The translations under genes and the position numbers were made by a program. Below, piece by piece: positions 18,065-27,600 of a stretch of DNA of 64,000 nucleotides. This DNA is from an uncultured Eubacteriales bacterium. GTDB taxonomy: Bacteria > Bacillota > Clostridia > Christensenellales > Borkfalkiaceae. A model generated the notes under the pieces. The model had not been told where the DNA came from, did not search any database, and worked only from the letters and a program-made list of their open reading frames with translations. The stretch is from NCBI GenBank assembly GCA_900543915.1, contig UQTB01000002.1, positions 66,621 through 130,620 of the forward strand, read 5' to 3'. How positions within the stretch are numbered: the first letter of the stretch is position 1; the number at the start of each line of letters is the position of its first letter.

Positions 18065-19564
18065 TTAGTTTTCCTCCCTCTTTGTCGCAAGTTGCATGAT
18101 ATTTTCCTGATTCGCTTCGGAAATATCCAGTTCGCCCGTTTTCCGCCCCTCGCACATCACCAGAACGCGGTCGCTCATGCGGAGGATTTCCACCAGTTCG
18201 GAAGAAATCATAATGATGGATTTGCCCTGTTTCGCCAAATCGTTCATCAGCTTGTAGATTTCGCTCTTCGCCCCCACGTCGATTCCCCTCGTGGGTTCGT
18301 CGAAGATAAGAATATCGCTGTTTTTGATCAGCCACCTGGCGATGATCACCTTCTGCTGATTGCCGCCCGAAAGGTTTTTAAGCGCCTGTTCCATGGAAGG
18401 CGTTTTCGTGCGGAGTTTTTCATTTTCCGCCTGCGCCTCCTCTTTCAGAAGCCGATCGTTGATGAGCCCGAATCTGGTATAGCGCTCCATGGAAGAAATC
18501 GCCGTATTCTCCGCAACGGATTTAATGAGCATCAGTCCGTAACGTTTTCTGTCCTCGGAAAGATAGCCGATTCCGTGCTTTACCGCGTCTTCAGGAGATT
18601 TGATAAATACCTGTTTTCCGTTTACATAAATTTCGCCGCTGTCGTAGGGATCCGCCCCGAAGATCGCCCGGGCGACCTCCGTCCTTCCCGCGCCCATCAG
18701 CCCGGAAAACCCGAGAATTTCTCCCCTTCTCAGCTGAAAACTGACATTTCTGACCGTCTTTCCGCTGGTGAGGTTTCTGACTTCCAGAACGACCGGCGCA
18801 TCCTTCGGAACTTCGCTCTTGGTCTTGGGATCCTCATAGACCACGCGGCCGATCATCATGCTGATGATGTCGTCTTTCGTGACGTCCGCCGTGTTTACCG
18901 TATCCACATATTCGCCGTCCCGCATGACGGTTATGCGGTCGGAAATCCGGTTGATCTCATCCATACGGTGGGAAATGTAGATCATCCCGATTCCCTTTGC
19001 CTTCAGATCGGTCATGATCGTGAAAAGCTCTTCGATTTCCGACTGCGTCAGCGCGGCGGTCGGCTCGTCCAGAACCAAAATCTTGCAGTCCCTGGAAATC
19101 GCCTTTGCAATTTCCACCATCTGCTGTTTTCCGACCGTCAGTTTTCCCAGCTGAAGGTTGGGATCGATGTTGATGCCGATATGGCGGAAGAGCTTTTCCG
19201 TCTCTTTGACCATATCGCCGTCCCTGATGATGAATCCGCCGGCCATCGCTTCCCTTCCGATAAAGATGTTCTGCGCCACCGTCAGATCGTTCATCATGTT
19301 GAGTTCTTGGTGAATCATGCTGATCCCCAGATTCTGGGATTCGCCGATGTTTTTCACCGCATAGGGCTTTCCCTCGTACGTGATTTCCCCCGCATCCGGC
19401 TGGTGTATCCCAGTAAGCACCTTCATCAGCGTCGATTTGCCCGCGCCGTTTTCGCCGACCAGCGCGTGCACCTCGCCGTAACGAAGGTCAAAATGAACGC
19501 CTTTCAGCGCATGCACGCCGGAAAAGCGTTTATCGATGCCGTTCATCTCCAGCAATAAGTTCAT
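18065..19564 (-). CDS. Sugar ABC transporter ATP-binding protein (RbsA/MglA type)
   Basis: This 499-residue protein carries two ATP-binding domains, as usual for CUT2-class pentose/hexose importers. The first domain has Walker A GENGAGKSTLMK and Walker B LVLDEPTAAL. The second has a degenerate P-loop region (GLMGAGRTEVAR), the signature NLSGGNQQKVI and DEPTRGID. It is the first gene of the importer-fucose operon and begins just after a readable promoter. The operon order (ATPase, permease, binding protein, mutarotase, isomerase) supports sugar import. Confidence 0.95.
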   Translation of the reverse strand: MNLLLEMNGIDKRFSGVHALKGVHFDLRYGEVHALVGENGAGKSTLMKVLTGIHQPDAGEITYEGKPYAVKNIGESQNLGISMIHQELNMMNDLTVAQNIFIGREAMAGGFIIRDGDMVKETEKLFRHIGINIDPNLQLGKLTVGKQQMVEIAKAISRDCKILVLDEPTAALTQSEIEELFTIMTDLKAKGIGMIYISHRMDEINRISDRITVMRDGEYVDTVNTADVTKDDIISMMIGRVVYEDPKTKSEVPKDAPVVLEVRNLTSGKTVRNVSFQLRRGEILGFSGLMGAGRTEVARAIFGADPYDSGEIYVNGKQVFIKSPEDAVKHGIGYLSEDRKRYGLMLIKSVAENTAISSMERYTRFGLINDRLLKEEAQAENEKLRTKTPSMEQALKNLSGGNQQKVIIARWLIKNSDILIFDEPTRGIDVGAKSEIYKLMNDLAKQGKSIIMISSELVEILRMSDRVLVMCEGRKTGELDISEANQENIMQLATKREEN

Positions 19565-19597
19565 AAGCGTTCCCCCTCTTCGGATCCTTGCAATTTT

Positions 19598-19626
19598 ATT
19601 CTAATCCGGCCGGTCAGATTTTTCAA
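19598..19626 (-). promoter_or_regulatory. Promoter of the sugar ABC-fucose operon
   Basis: On the minus strand this reads TTGAAA, 17 bases, TAGAAT (-35 at 19621-19626, -10 at 19598-19603). It drives the operon start at 19564, which has a GAGGGGG ribosome site. A short CGGCCGG palindrome lies in the spacer and could be an operator. Confidence 0.7.
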
Positions 19627-19683
19627 TAGCTCTGATTGCTGAAAAAAAATCACAAAAATTGACATATATTTTCAAAAAAAGAA

Positions 19684-19712
19684 TTGAAAAAAACAGCAAA
19701 ATACGCTATAAT
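19684..19712 (+). promoter_or_regulatory. Promoter of the AraC-type regulator
   Basis: TTGAAA at 19684-19689, a 17-base spacer and a perfect TATAAT at 19707-19712 make a strong vegetative-type promoter. The start point is about 19719, leaving a leader of about 95 bases that contains two perfect palindromes. Confidence 0.8.
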
Positions 19713-19745
19713 ACTGATAAGGTATATTGGTCCGTGCCAATATCC

Positions 19746-19789
19746 GCACGAAGGGCGCGCCCTTCGTGCCTCTTATCTAGATAAGAGGC
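19746..19789. repeat. Two adjoining perfect palindromes in the araC leader
   Basis: A 24-bp perfect palindrome with a GGCGCGCC core (19746-19769) overlaps by two bases a 22-bp perfect palindrome with core TCTAGA (19768-19789). Both have no spacer. They lie downstream of the araC promoter and upstream of its ribosome site, so they could be operators for the regulator or an RNA structure. Confidence 0.85.
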
Positions 19790-19812
19790 AAAATACATGA
19801 GAGGGAGGAAAC

Positions 19813-20736
19813 ATGAAAGGACTTCACCGTTCGGACACAAGCGTCCGACAGCATTTCGCACTGACGAAAAGCAACGCAGTTAAATTCAATACCAAGCTCT
19901 TGTACGCGGGTAAACTGCAGCGGTCAAAACACTGGAAAGAAGTGCTGCACTCGCATGAATTCTGCGAAATCATCTACATACTTTCCGGGATGGGAAAAGT
20001 GCAGATCGGAGAGACCGTCTATTCCATCAAAAAGGGAGACCTCCTGGTCTATCACCCGAATGTCCCCCACATGGAATACACCGAGGGAAAAACGCCCCTC
20101 GAAATGGAATTTTTCGGTATCACCGGCCTGGAGCTGAATCAGCTTGCGCCCGATCATCTGCTGCCGGGAAATTTCTGCCCCGTCATTCACACCGGGGACA
20201 GCTCGAAAAAATTTGAACTTTATTTTCAGTCTCTGGTCGACGAAACGGAGAGCGTACTCGCATACAGCGAGGTCATCTCCGGATACTGGGCGAAGCTCAT
20301 TCTGACGAGTATCCTGCGGCTCATCAACGTGTCCGAACGGACGCTCGTAAAAAACATGACTTTTTCTCGCATCCACAATTATCTGACCGAAAATTTTGCA
20401 AAAATAGAATCCATCGAATACGTCTGCAACGAGCTGTACGTCAGCAAATATTACCTCTCTCACGTATTTAAAAAATACACGGGGATTTCTCCGATGCAGT
20501 ATGTCGCGCAATGCCGGATTTCCCACGCGAAGAAGCTGCTGGAAGAGACCGATCTTTCCGCAAGAGAGATTTCCGAACGCTGCGGATACGAGGACTGCAC
20601 GGTCTTTTTCAAGACCTTCCGACGGCTGGAAGGCATGACTCCCATCGGCTATCGGAACGATATCCGCAGAACGGAACATCAGGACAAAGCCATTCTTTCG
20701 GAAGCGGCGTGCACGCAGGCAAACAACGCCATCTGA
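19813..20736 (+). CDS. AraC-family transcriptional regulator
   Basis: This 307-residue protein has an N-terminal cupin sugar-binding domain (HSHEFCEIIYILSG and HPNVPHMEY near residues 45-95) and a C-terminal double helix-turn-helix of the AraC/XylS type (residues about 190-290, with YLSHVFKKYTGISPMQY and ERCGYEDCTVFFKTFRRLEG). It is transcribed divergently from the fucose importer operon and probably activates it in response to the sugar. The start has GAGGGAGG upstream. A terminator follows. Confidence 0.9.
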   Translation: MKGLHRSDTSVRQHFALTKSNAVKFNTKLLYAGKLQRSKHWKEVLHSHEFCEIIYILSGMGKVQIGETVYSIKKGDLLVYHPNVPHMEYTEGKTPLEMEFFGITGLELNQLAPDHLLPGNFCPVIHTGDSSKKFELYFQSLVDETESVLAYSEVISGYWAKLILTSILRLINVSERTLVKNMTFSRIHNYLTENFAKIESIEYVCNELYVSKYYLSHVFKKYTGISPMQYVAQCRISHAKKLLEETDLSAREISERCGYEDCTVFFKTFRRLEGMTPIGYRNDIRRTEHQDKAILSEAACTQANNAI

Positions 20737-20746
20737 AGCGAAAATT

Positions 20747-20775
20747 AAAAGAGCGGGAAAAAATCCGCTCTTTTT
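20747..20775. terminator. Bidirectional terminator, araC/pgmB
   Basis: A 10-bp stem (20747-20756 with 20765-20774, loop GAAAAAAT) is flanked by A-runs on one side and T-runs on the other. It lies between the converging araC-type and HAD genes and serves both. Confidence 0.85.
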
Positions 20776-20787
20776 AATCCGATGATC

Positions 20788-21426
20788 TCAGAGAACAATT
20801 TTCAGTAAATCGGAAAATTGCTCCAGACGGTAATTCGTCTTGGGATATCCGGAGGCTTCTCCCAGCCCTGCGGTACGGAAGCCGCCCGCGACGCCTGCCT
20901 CAATGCCCGCTTCGGCATCCTCCACGATCAGACAGTCCGCCGGCTGTAACCCGAGATATTCGGCAGCTTTCAAAAACACTTCCGGATCGGGCTTTGAGCG
21001 GGTCACGTTGTTTCCGTCCGAAACCGCGTCAAAATACCTTTTCAGATCCGTCTTTTCCAAAATCAGCGGCGTGTTTTTGCTGGAAGAGCCGACCGCAAGC
21101 AAAACGCCCGCTTCTCTCAGCCTGACAAGCGTGTCGCGCACGGATGCGGAAACGTCCGCCGGCGCCATATCTTTCAGCAGCGCGCGGTAAGTTTCATTTT
21201 TCTCGGCGGCAAAGCGCTCCTTCTCTTCCTGCGAATACACCCTTTCACTGCCTTCCAGAATAATCTCCAGACTCGCCGCTCTGGAAACGCCGCGCAGGCG
21301 GTCGTTGATCTTTTCATCAAAATAAATGCCCAGGCGATCTGCAAGCGCCTTCCATGCGCGATAGTGATAGCGGTCGGTAAAACACAGCACCCCGTCGAGA
21401 TCGAAAATAACGCCCTTGAAATTCAT
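20788..21426 (-). CDS. pgmB: Beta-phosphoglucomutase-like HAD enzyme
   Basis: I start this at the ATG at 21426 behind GGAGG; the longer frame would overlap the upstream P-II gene. The 212 residues carry HAD motif I (FDLDGVLCFTD), motif II (GSSSKN), and motifs III/IV (SKPDPEVFLKAAE and IVEDAEAGIEA). The DxDGV start and cap domain fit beta-phosphoglucomutase, which interconverts beta-glucose 1- and 6-phosphate. No maltose or kojibiose phosphorylase is adjacent, so other phosphatase activity is possible. Confidence 0.82.
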   Translation of the reverse strand: MNFKGVIFDLDGVLCFTDRYHYRAWKALADRLGIYFDEKINDRLRGVSRAASLEIILEGSERVYSQEEKERFAAEKNETYRALLKDMAPADVSASVRDTLVRLREAGVLLAVGSSSKNTPLILEKTDLKRYFDAVSDGNNVTRSKPDPEVFLKAAEYLGLQPADCLIVEDAEAGIEAGVAGGFRTAGLGEASGYPKTNYRLEQFSDLLKIVL

Positions 21427-21463
21427 GATCAGATCCTCCGTTTTGTATTTATGTCCGTTTGTT

Positions 21464-21799
21464 TCAGTCCTTTTTCTCTTCCTGCGGCGCGTTGAGCAGC
21501 GCAACGCCCATTACGTCTTCTACCGCAAGGGAAAAACAAAGCCCCTGCCCGACGGTATTCAAACCCGCCGCATGGATGATGGCAGACATGATTTCAGCTT
21601 TCAATGCCTTTTCCGCAAGAATCAGAATCATTTCTTTTTCCGGCTGAATGGGGATGCCAAAGAGTTTTTCCGCTTCGTGCGCGCCGGCGCCGCGGGCGTT
21701 GATGATCGTGCCTCCGCGCGCACCGACCTGCCGCGCCGCATCCATGACGACGTCATTGAAGCCCCTATTTACAATTGTGACAATCAATTCGTAATCCAT
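21464..21799 (-). CDS. P-II-like signalling protein (second of pair)
   Basis: This 111-residue protein has a P-II/GlnB-like ferredoxin fold pattern (MDYELIVTIVNRGFND, VGARGGTIINARG, GQGLCFSLAVEDVMG). It lacks the long T-loop motif of classical GlnB, so it is better called P-II-like. It is coupled to a second P-II-like gene and to a DUF1538 membrane protein, which it presumably regulates in response to a small ligand. The ligand is unknown. Ribosome site GGAGAAAATA precedes the start. Confidence 0.85.
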   Translation of the reverse strand: MDYELIVTIVNRGFNDVVMDAARQVGARGGTIINARGAGAHEAEKLFGIPIQPEKEMILILAEKALKAEIMSAIIHAAGLNTVGQGLCFSLAVEDVMGVALLNAPQEEKKD

Positions 21800-22143
21800 T
21801 ATTTTCTCCTTTCGGTCATACCCGATAAAATTTGCAGGGTGGCGGGGCCGCCGACGCTGACGACGGGAATTGTAAACGCGATTCCCCGCCCAGGACGGTC
21901 AAATCTGAAATCCTTCCGCAGACACCCGTAAATCCCCTCGATGCTGTCTTCCATAACGGTACATAGAATCAGTACTTTTTCCGACTCGCCGATGCCCAGA
22001 ACTTCCAGCAGATCGGACTTCGCCGTACCGTGCGCGTAAATCGCCTGAATAAAATTAGCGCCGATATCCTTGATTTTTTCAATCAACTTTTTCGCGCAGT
22101 CCCGCTCGGATATGATCATCAGCGCTTTTAATCTGTTGCTCAT
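21799..22143 (-). CDS. P-II-like signalling protein (first of pair)
   Basis: This 114-residue protein has the same general pattern as the neighbouring P-II-like protein, but little identity: MSNRLKALMIISERD at the start and RGIAFTIPVVSVGGP near the C-terminus (compare the GKIFVxPV of GlnB). The start overlaps the DUF1538 stop (ATGA), and its stop touches the next P-II gene start. Two unlike P-II-like subunits suggest a heteromeric or dual-input sensor of the membrane protein. Confidence 0.82.
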   Translation of the reverse strand: MSNRLKALMIISERDCAKKLIEKIKDIGANFIQAIYAHGTAKSDLLEVLGIGESEKVLILCTVMEDSIEGIYGCLRKDFRFDRPGRGIAFTIPVVSVGGPATLQILSGMTERRK

Positions 22144-23744
22144 TTTCTCCTCCTCGCCGATTTTTTATTTTTTCTGCCCTTGCGGACAGATTCTTCCGGC
22201 AATTCGGGAGACCAGTTTTCCAGCTCCAGAATCTGCCCCTCCTGCTCCAGCAGCCTGCGGAAGCGCGCCGCGGCTCTTTTTTCCGCCTTGATCGTATGAA
22301 TCCGGTAGGTCAGCCCCAGAATCTGCACCGTGAGCAAGGGGGTCATGGCGACCATCGCGACGATCCCGAACGCATCCGTCATGATCGCGGACGTCCCGCT
22401 GATCTCAGCGCACGCGCCGATCGCAAAGGGCAGCAGGAACGTGGCAGTCATCGGACCGGACGCAACGCCGCCCGAATCGAACGCGATCGCCGTAAAGATC
22501 TTCGGAACGAAAAAGGACAACGTCAGCGCCACGGCATACCCCGGCAGAATCATATACCAGATGCTGATTCCCGTCGCCACGCGGAGCATGGAAAGCCCCA
22601 GCGCGCATGCCATGGAGATCGCCAGGACCTTCAGCATCGTCGAGCGCGTGATGGTTCCTCCCGTTATCTCCTCCACCTGTTTATTCAGCACATGCACGGC
22701 CGGTTCCGCCAAAACGATACATGCCCCAACGACCATCCCGACCGGAATGATCAGCCAGCGGCTGACTTTTGCCAAAGCGCCGCCGATATACTGCCCCGCC
22801 GGCATAAATCCTACGTTCACGCCGGTAAGAAAGATAGAAAGTCCGATATAAGTATACAGAATACCGATTATGATTTTCAAAAGCTGACGGACATGCAGCT
22901 TGAGGACGAAGATCTGAAAGATCAGGAAAAAGCCGACGATGGGAGCGAGCGCGATCGCCACTTCGCCGAGGTAATGCGGCAGGCTCTCCGCGTAACAGCG
23001 CATTACTTCCCCGAAAGTTGAAAAGGTTTCGGGCACGGAAAGCGTATATTCCAGCGAAGACGCGTCGTTGACAAGCCCCAAAATCAAAACGGCGATAATG
23101 GGGCCGATCGAACAGATACCGATCATGCCGAAACTGTTATCCTGGCTGTTTTTGCCGCCTAAGACGGCAGAAATACCGACGCCGAGCGCCATGATAAAGG
23201 GCACCGTGATCGGTCCCGTCGTTACGCCGCCCGAATCGAACGCCAGCGGAATAAATCCCGCATCCGAAAACGCCGCCAGGAGAAACAGAACGCCGTAGAA
23301 AAAAATCAAAACATAATTGAGACTGATTTTCAGAACCGTCCGCAGAACGGAAACGATCATAAACAAACCGACGCCGAACGCAACGGCGAGGATCAATTCC
23401 CACTTTCCGATCATCCCGTCAACCTGCGCCGCCAGAACGGAAAGATCCGGTTCAGCGATCGTGACGATGACGCCCAGGATCAGACAGACGATCAGAATGA
23501 GCCATACCTTGCGGGACTCCGTAATTTTTGCCCCGATATGGCCGCCGATCGGCTCGATTGCCGTATCACAGCCCAGCGAATACAGCCCCATCCCCAAAAT
23601 CAGCAGAACTGCGCCGAAGATAAAACTGACCAGCTGCAGCGAATCCATCGGCGAGACTGCAAAATTCAGAATCAAAATGATGATTGTGATCGGCAGTACG
23701 GCAAGCAATGCCTCTTTCAGTTTATGTAAGAGAATTTTGTTCAA
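22140..23744 (-). CDS. DUF1538 membrane protein, putative transporter
   Basis: This 534-residue protein has about 12-14 hydrophobic segments in two similar halves, as in DUF1538 proteins. The repeated stretch FDSGGVTTGPITVPFIMALGVG (first half, here shortened) recurs in the second half as FDSGGVASGPMTATF, showing an internal duplication. The start is a TTG behind CGGAGG. The C-terminal tail is strongly basic (RKGRKNKKSARRRK). It is translationally coupled to two P-II-like genes, which fits a transporter gated by P-II-like sensors. The substrate is unknown. Confidence 0.88.
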   Translation of the reverse strand: MNKILLHKLKEALLAVLPITIIILILNFAVSPMDSLQLVSFIFGAVLLILGMGLYSLGCDTAIEPIGGHIGAKITESRKVWLILIVCLILGVIVTIAEPDLSVLAAQVDGMIGKWELILAVAFGVGLFMIVSVLRTVLKISLNYVLIFFYGVLFLLAAFSDAGFIPLAFDSGGVTTGPITVPFIMALGVGISAVLGGKNSQDNSFGMIGICSIGPIIAVLILGLVNDASSLEYTLSVPETFSTFGEVMRCYAESLPHYLGEVAIALAPIVGFFLIFQIFVLKLHVRQLLKIIIGILYTYIGLSIFLTGVNVGFMPAGQYIGGALAKVSRWLIIPVGMVVGACIVLAEPAVHVLNKQVEEITGGTITRSTMLKVLAISMACALGLSMLRVATGISIWYMILPGYAVALTLSFFVPKIFTAIAFDSGGVASGPMTATFLLPFAIGACAEISGTSAIMTDAFGIVAMVAMTPLLTVQILGLTYRIHTIKAEKRAAARFRRLLEQEGQILELENWSPELPEESVRKGRKNKKSARRRK

Positions 23745-23795
23745 TAGGCACCTCCGTTATGTCTGTCATAATAAAATATAAAATCAGTAGAAAAA

Positions 23796-24692
23796 TTAAA
23801 ATAAACCTTCTACGAAATCATTTGCATCGAAAAGCTCGATGTCGTCTATTTTCTCCCCCGTACCGACATATACGACGGGAACCTGAAGTTCTCCGCAGAG
23901 AGAAATGACGAAGCCTCCTTTCGCCGTGCCGTCCAATTTCGTCAAAACGATTCCGTCCAACCCGATCGCTTCCTTAAAGACATCCACCTGATTGTAGGCA
24001 TTCTGCCCCGTTGTGGCGTCGAGCGCAATCAGTTTATAGAAATTAGCTTCCGGATATTCGCGCGTCACTACGCGGTCCATCTTCTTGAGCTCTTCCATCA
24101 GATTGGCTTTGACGTGCAGACGGCCGGCCGTATCGATGATCAGGACGTCTGTCTTTTTCGCCTTGACCGACGCGATTGCATCGTATACGACTGCAGAGGG
24201 GTCCGCCCCTTCCGCGTGCTTGACGATGCGCACTTTGGCACGCTCCGCCCATACCGTAAGCTGATCGGAGGCCGCCGCACGGAACGTGTCCGCCGCGGCA
24301 ATCGTCACGGATTTCCCCTGGCTGACAAAATAATTCGCCAGTTTGCCGATGGTCGTCGTCTTGCCGACGCCGTTGACGCCCACCATCATAATCACTGCGG
24401 GAGGAGTGATTTGCACCTCTTCCGCCTCCGTCAAAGTGTCGTACAGCTCGTCTTTCAGCAATTTGACGACGTAATCTTTATCCTTGCACTTCTCTTCGAT
24501 AGCCACGTCCCTGATATTTTCCACGATGTTCATCGCAGTCTTGACGCTGACATCCGACGAGATCAAAATATCCTCCAATTCTTCGTAAAACTCATCGCCC
24601 AGCTTGTTTTTTGCAAACAGCTCCACGAGTTTTTTGGACAGACTTTCCTTTGTTTTTCTGAGAACTTCCTTTAATTTTCCGAACAGCCCCAT
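23796..24692 (-). CDS. ftsY: Signal recognition particle receptor FtsY
   Basis: This 298-residue GTPase receives ribosome-SRP complexes at the membrane. It consists of the NG domains only, without the long acidic A region, common in Firmicutes. Walker A is GVNGVGKTTTIGKLA near residue 107, followed by AADTFRAAA and DTAGRLH. Its start overlaps the smc stop by one base (TAATG). smc-ftsY adjacency is a well-known Firmicute gene order. Confidence 0.96.
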   Translation of the reverse strand: MGLFGKLKEVLRKTKESLSKKLVELFAKNKLGDEFYEELEDILISSDVSVKTAMNIVENIRDVAIEEKCKDKDYVVKLLKDELYDTLTEAEEVQITPPAVIMMVGVNGVGKTTTIGKLANYFVSQGKSVTIAAADTFRAAASDQLTVWAERAKVRIVKHAEGADPSAVVYDAIASVKAKKTDVLIIDTAGRLHVKANLMEELKKMDRVVTREYPEANFYKLIALDATTGQNAYNQVDVFKEAIGLDGIVLTKLDGTAKGGFVISLCGELQVPVVYVGTGEKIDDIELFDANDFVEGLF

Positions 24693-27600
24693 TATACGGC
24701 CTCCTGATCCATAATATCGCTCAGCTTGACGGATACGATCTTGGAGACGCCCTTTTCCTCCATCGTGACGCCGAACAGAGAATCCGCCAGCTCCATCGTC
24801 GGCTTTCTGTGCGTTATGACGATAAACTGCGTTTCCTGCGAAAACTTCTTCAGATAACGCGCGAAGCGGTCGACGTTCGCCTCGTCCAGCGCGGCTTCGA
24901 TCTCATCCAGAACGCAGAACGGCATCGGGCGGAGGCGCAAAATCGAAAAGAGAATCGCGATCGCCGTGAGCGCCCGCTCTCCCCCCGAAAGCAGGGATAT
25001 TTTCTGCAATTTTTTCCCGGGCGGCTCCGCAATGATGTCAACCCCCGCCTCCAGCGGGTCCTCGACGTCCGTATAATCCAGCTCCAGCATGGCCCGTCCG
25101 CCACCGAACAGCTCTTTGAATATCTTTTTAAAATTCTCGTTGATGGTATTGAATCCCTCGTTAAAAGTTTTCAGCATCTCCGCTTTCAGCGTATCGATCG
25201 CCTGCTGAAGATCAGCCTCTCCCTTTTCGAGATCCTCTTTCTGAACCATCATTTCGTCGTAACGGTCTTTGAGCACTTTACAGTCCTCAATCGCGTTCGG
25301 GTTGATGGACCCCAACGAATTGATCTTGCGTTTCAGGCGCGCAATCTCCTGTTCGCCTTCCGCGCTGTCATACCCCTCCTGCCGCCACTTGACTGCGGTT
25401 TCGTAGCTCTCCTGATACTCCTCCCAGATCCTCTGCTGCATATATTCGATATCCGAATCGATTTTTGTCAGCGCGATCTCTTCGGCATGCTTTTTTTCCG
25501 CCAGTTCGTTGATGCGGTTGGAAAGCTGGGCGCGCAGCTCGTCCGTGCGGTTCAGTTCCTCGCGGAGAGCTGCCTTTTCGTTTTCGATATTGGCGATATC
25601 CCGCCTTAAACCGTCCACGTAGTCCTGCTCCGCCTTGGAAAGAGCGACCTTTTCCGCGCTGCGTTTCAGCTGGCCGATGATCTCCTCGGAATTCGCGATA
25701 TTTGCTTCGCGCTCTTTTGCCGACTCGGTTAAACGGTCGATCTCGGACTTCATCCACTCCGTATCGGCATCCAAAGAGGCGATATCCGCGTTCAGCGCCG
25801 TCAATTTTATCTGCAGTTCCGTACTTTCCCCGGAGAGCTCCGACTGGCGCTTTCTGAGCAGATCATATTCGGACTGATGCTTGGAGGCATCCTGATTCGC
25901 GCTCTCCTTCGCTTCCGCGAGTTTTTCGGAGCCGCTTAAAATCTTCTGAATCTCCGTTTCCAGCCGCCGGATTTTCAGCGTGATTGACTCGATATCTTCC
26001 GCCCGGGACTCGATGTCCTTTTCCAGGTCGATCAGCGACGCTTCGGATACGTTCAGTTTTTCCCGCACCAGCAGCTGTTCCTGCCGCTGGGACTGATACA
26101 TTTCGTTCAGCATCGTCAGATCGTTCATCGCGGCGTCGCGTTTTTCTTCCGCCTCCGCTTTCTCGCGCTTGACAGCCTCCATTTCCTTCCGCTTGACCGC
26201 GAGTTTTTCCTTGATTTCATCCAGCTGACGATCGCCCGCCAATAAATTCGGCGTATCCTGGCGGCGGGAACCGCCCGTCATGGATCCCTGCGGATTGAAT
26301 ACGTCGCCTTCCAGCGTCACGATTTTAAAGGCAAATTTATACTTATTCGCAATATTGGTCGCGTTATGGATCTGATCGACGATCAGCGTATTGCCCAGCA
26401 GATTGGAAATGACGTTCTCGTAATAGGCGTCGTACGTCACCAGGCGATTCGCCAGCCCCAGCGCCCCCGGTTCCCGCAGAGCGGAACGGACCGCGTCGTT
26501 CTCAAATCGCGGTTTCATGGACGTGACGGGCAAAAACGTGACCCGCCCCGCGCGCGTCTGTTTCAGATATTCGATCAGATATTTGGCGTCTTCCGTGTCT
26601 GCGGTCACGACGTTCTGCTGCGAAGCGCCCAAAGCCGTTTCGATCGCGACGTCGTATTTTGCTTCCGTGCGGATCAGCGACGCGACGACGCCTTTGATCC
26701 TGGAGGCGATGCGCTTATCCTCTTTGGCGGAAACCAGCAGCCGCCTGACCGCCGGCATATAGCCCTCGTAAGATTCCTTGATGCCGACGATGAAGTTTTC
26801 CTTTGCCGCCAGCATGGTGATGTTTGAATTGAGATTGTAGAGCTTATTGTCGATATCGGCGACCGCCTCGTTGCAGTCGCGCACAGCGTCTTCCTGCTCC
26901 AGAATCTGATTTTTCAGGTCGGACACCTTGCGGTCGAGGTCGCCGAGGTCGCGGTCCAGAACTTCCTTTTCCCCGAACACGCCCGTTCTCTTTTCGTTCA
27001 GAGCGGAGAGCTCGCCTTCAAGCTCCTGTCTGCGGTTCTGAAGCGCCTGTTTTTCGGCGCCCAGGGATCCCTTGTTGAGGTTGATGTCAGACAGAGACTC
27101 CATCGACTCGATCATCTTGCGGCGGCTCTCTTCCGCAAGCCCCTCGTACGCGGTCAGCTCCGCCACCACTTTGGCGAGCTGTTCTCCGATTTCCCGCGCG
27201 CGCTGCGTATTCGCCTTGATTTCCGCCTGTTTTTTCGTCTTTTGATCCGCATTGTCGGCGATTTGTCCGCGGTGTGCCGCCGCCGTCTGTTCGCTCTCTT
27301 CGATTTCCGCCTGCAGGCGTTCGATCTGCGAGCGCAAAAAGGAAATCTTTTCGCCGTAGAGTTTCGCTTCCCCCGCCTGTTTTTCGATATCCACGGTTTT
27401 GACCAGCAGCTTCTCATGGAGATCGTTCAGCTTTGCATCCGCGCCGTTGATCTGCTCAAATACCGCTTCATAGCGGCGCTGAGCGCCCTCGTATTCTCCC
27501 TGCCGGACCGCGCCTTCCTCCGAAATCCCGCGGATACGGGTGTTGATTTTTTCCTTTTCCACCGCGACGTTATCGTATTTCGCGATATATGTATTGATTT

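Noticed and set aside
19565..19812. Catabolite (cre) site before the fucose operon
   Set aside because: No sequence with the cre consensus was found in the intergenic region.
23745..23795. Promoter before the DUF1538 gene
   Set aside because: AT-rich with several TATATT-like boxes but no -35 at correct spacing; not reported as a feature.
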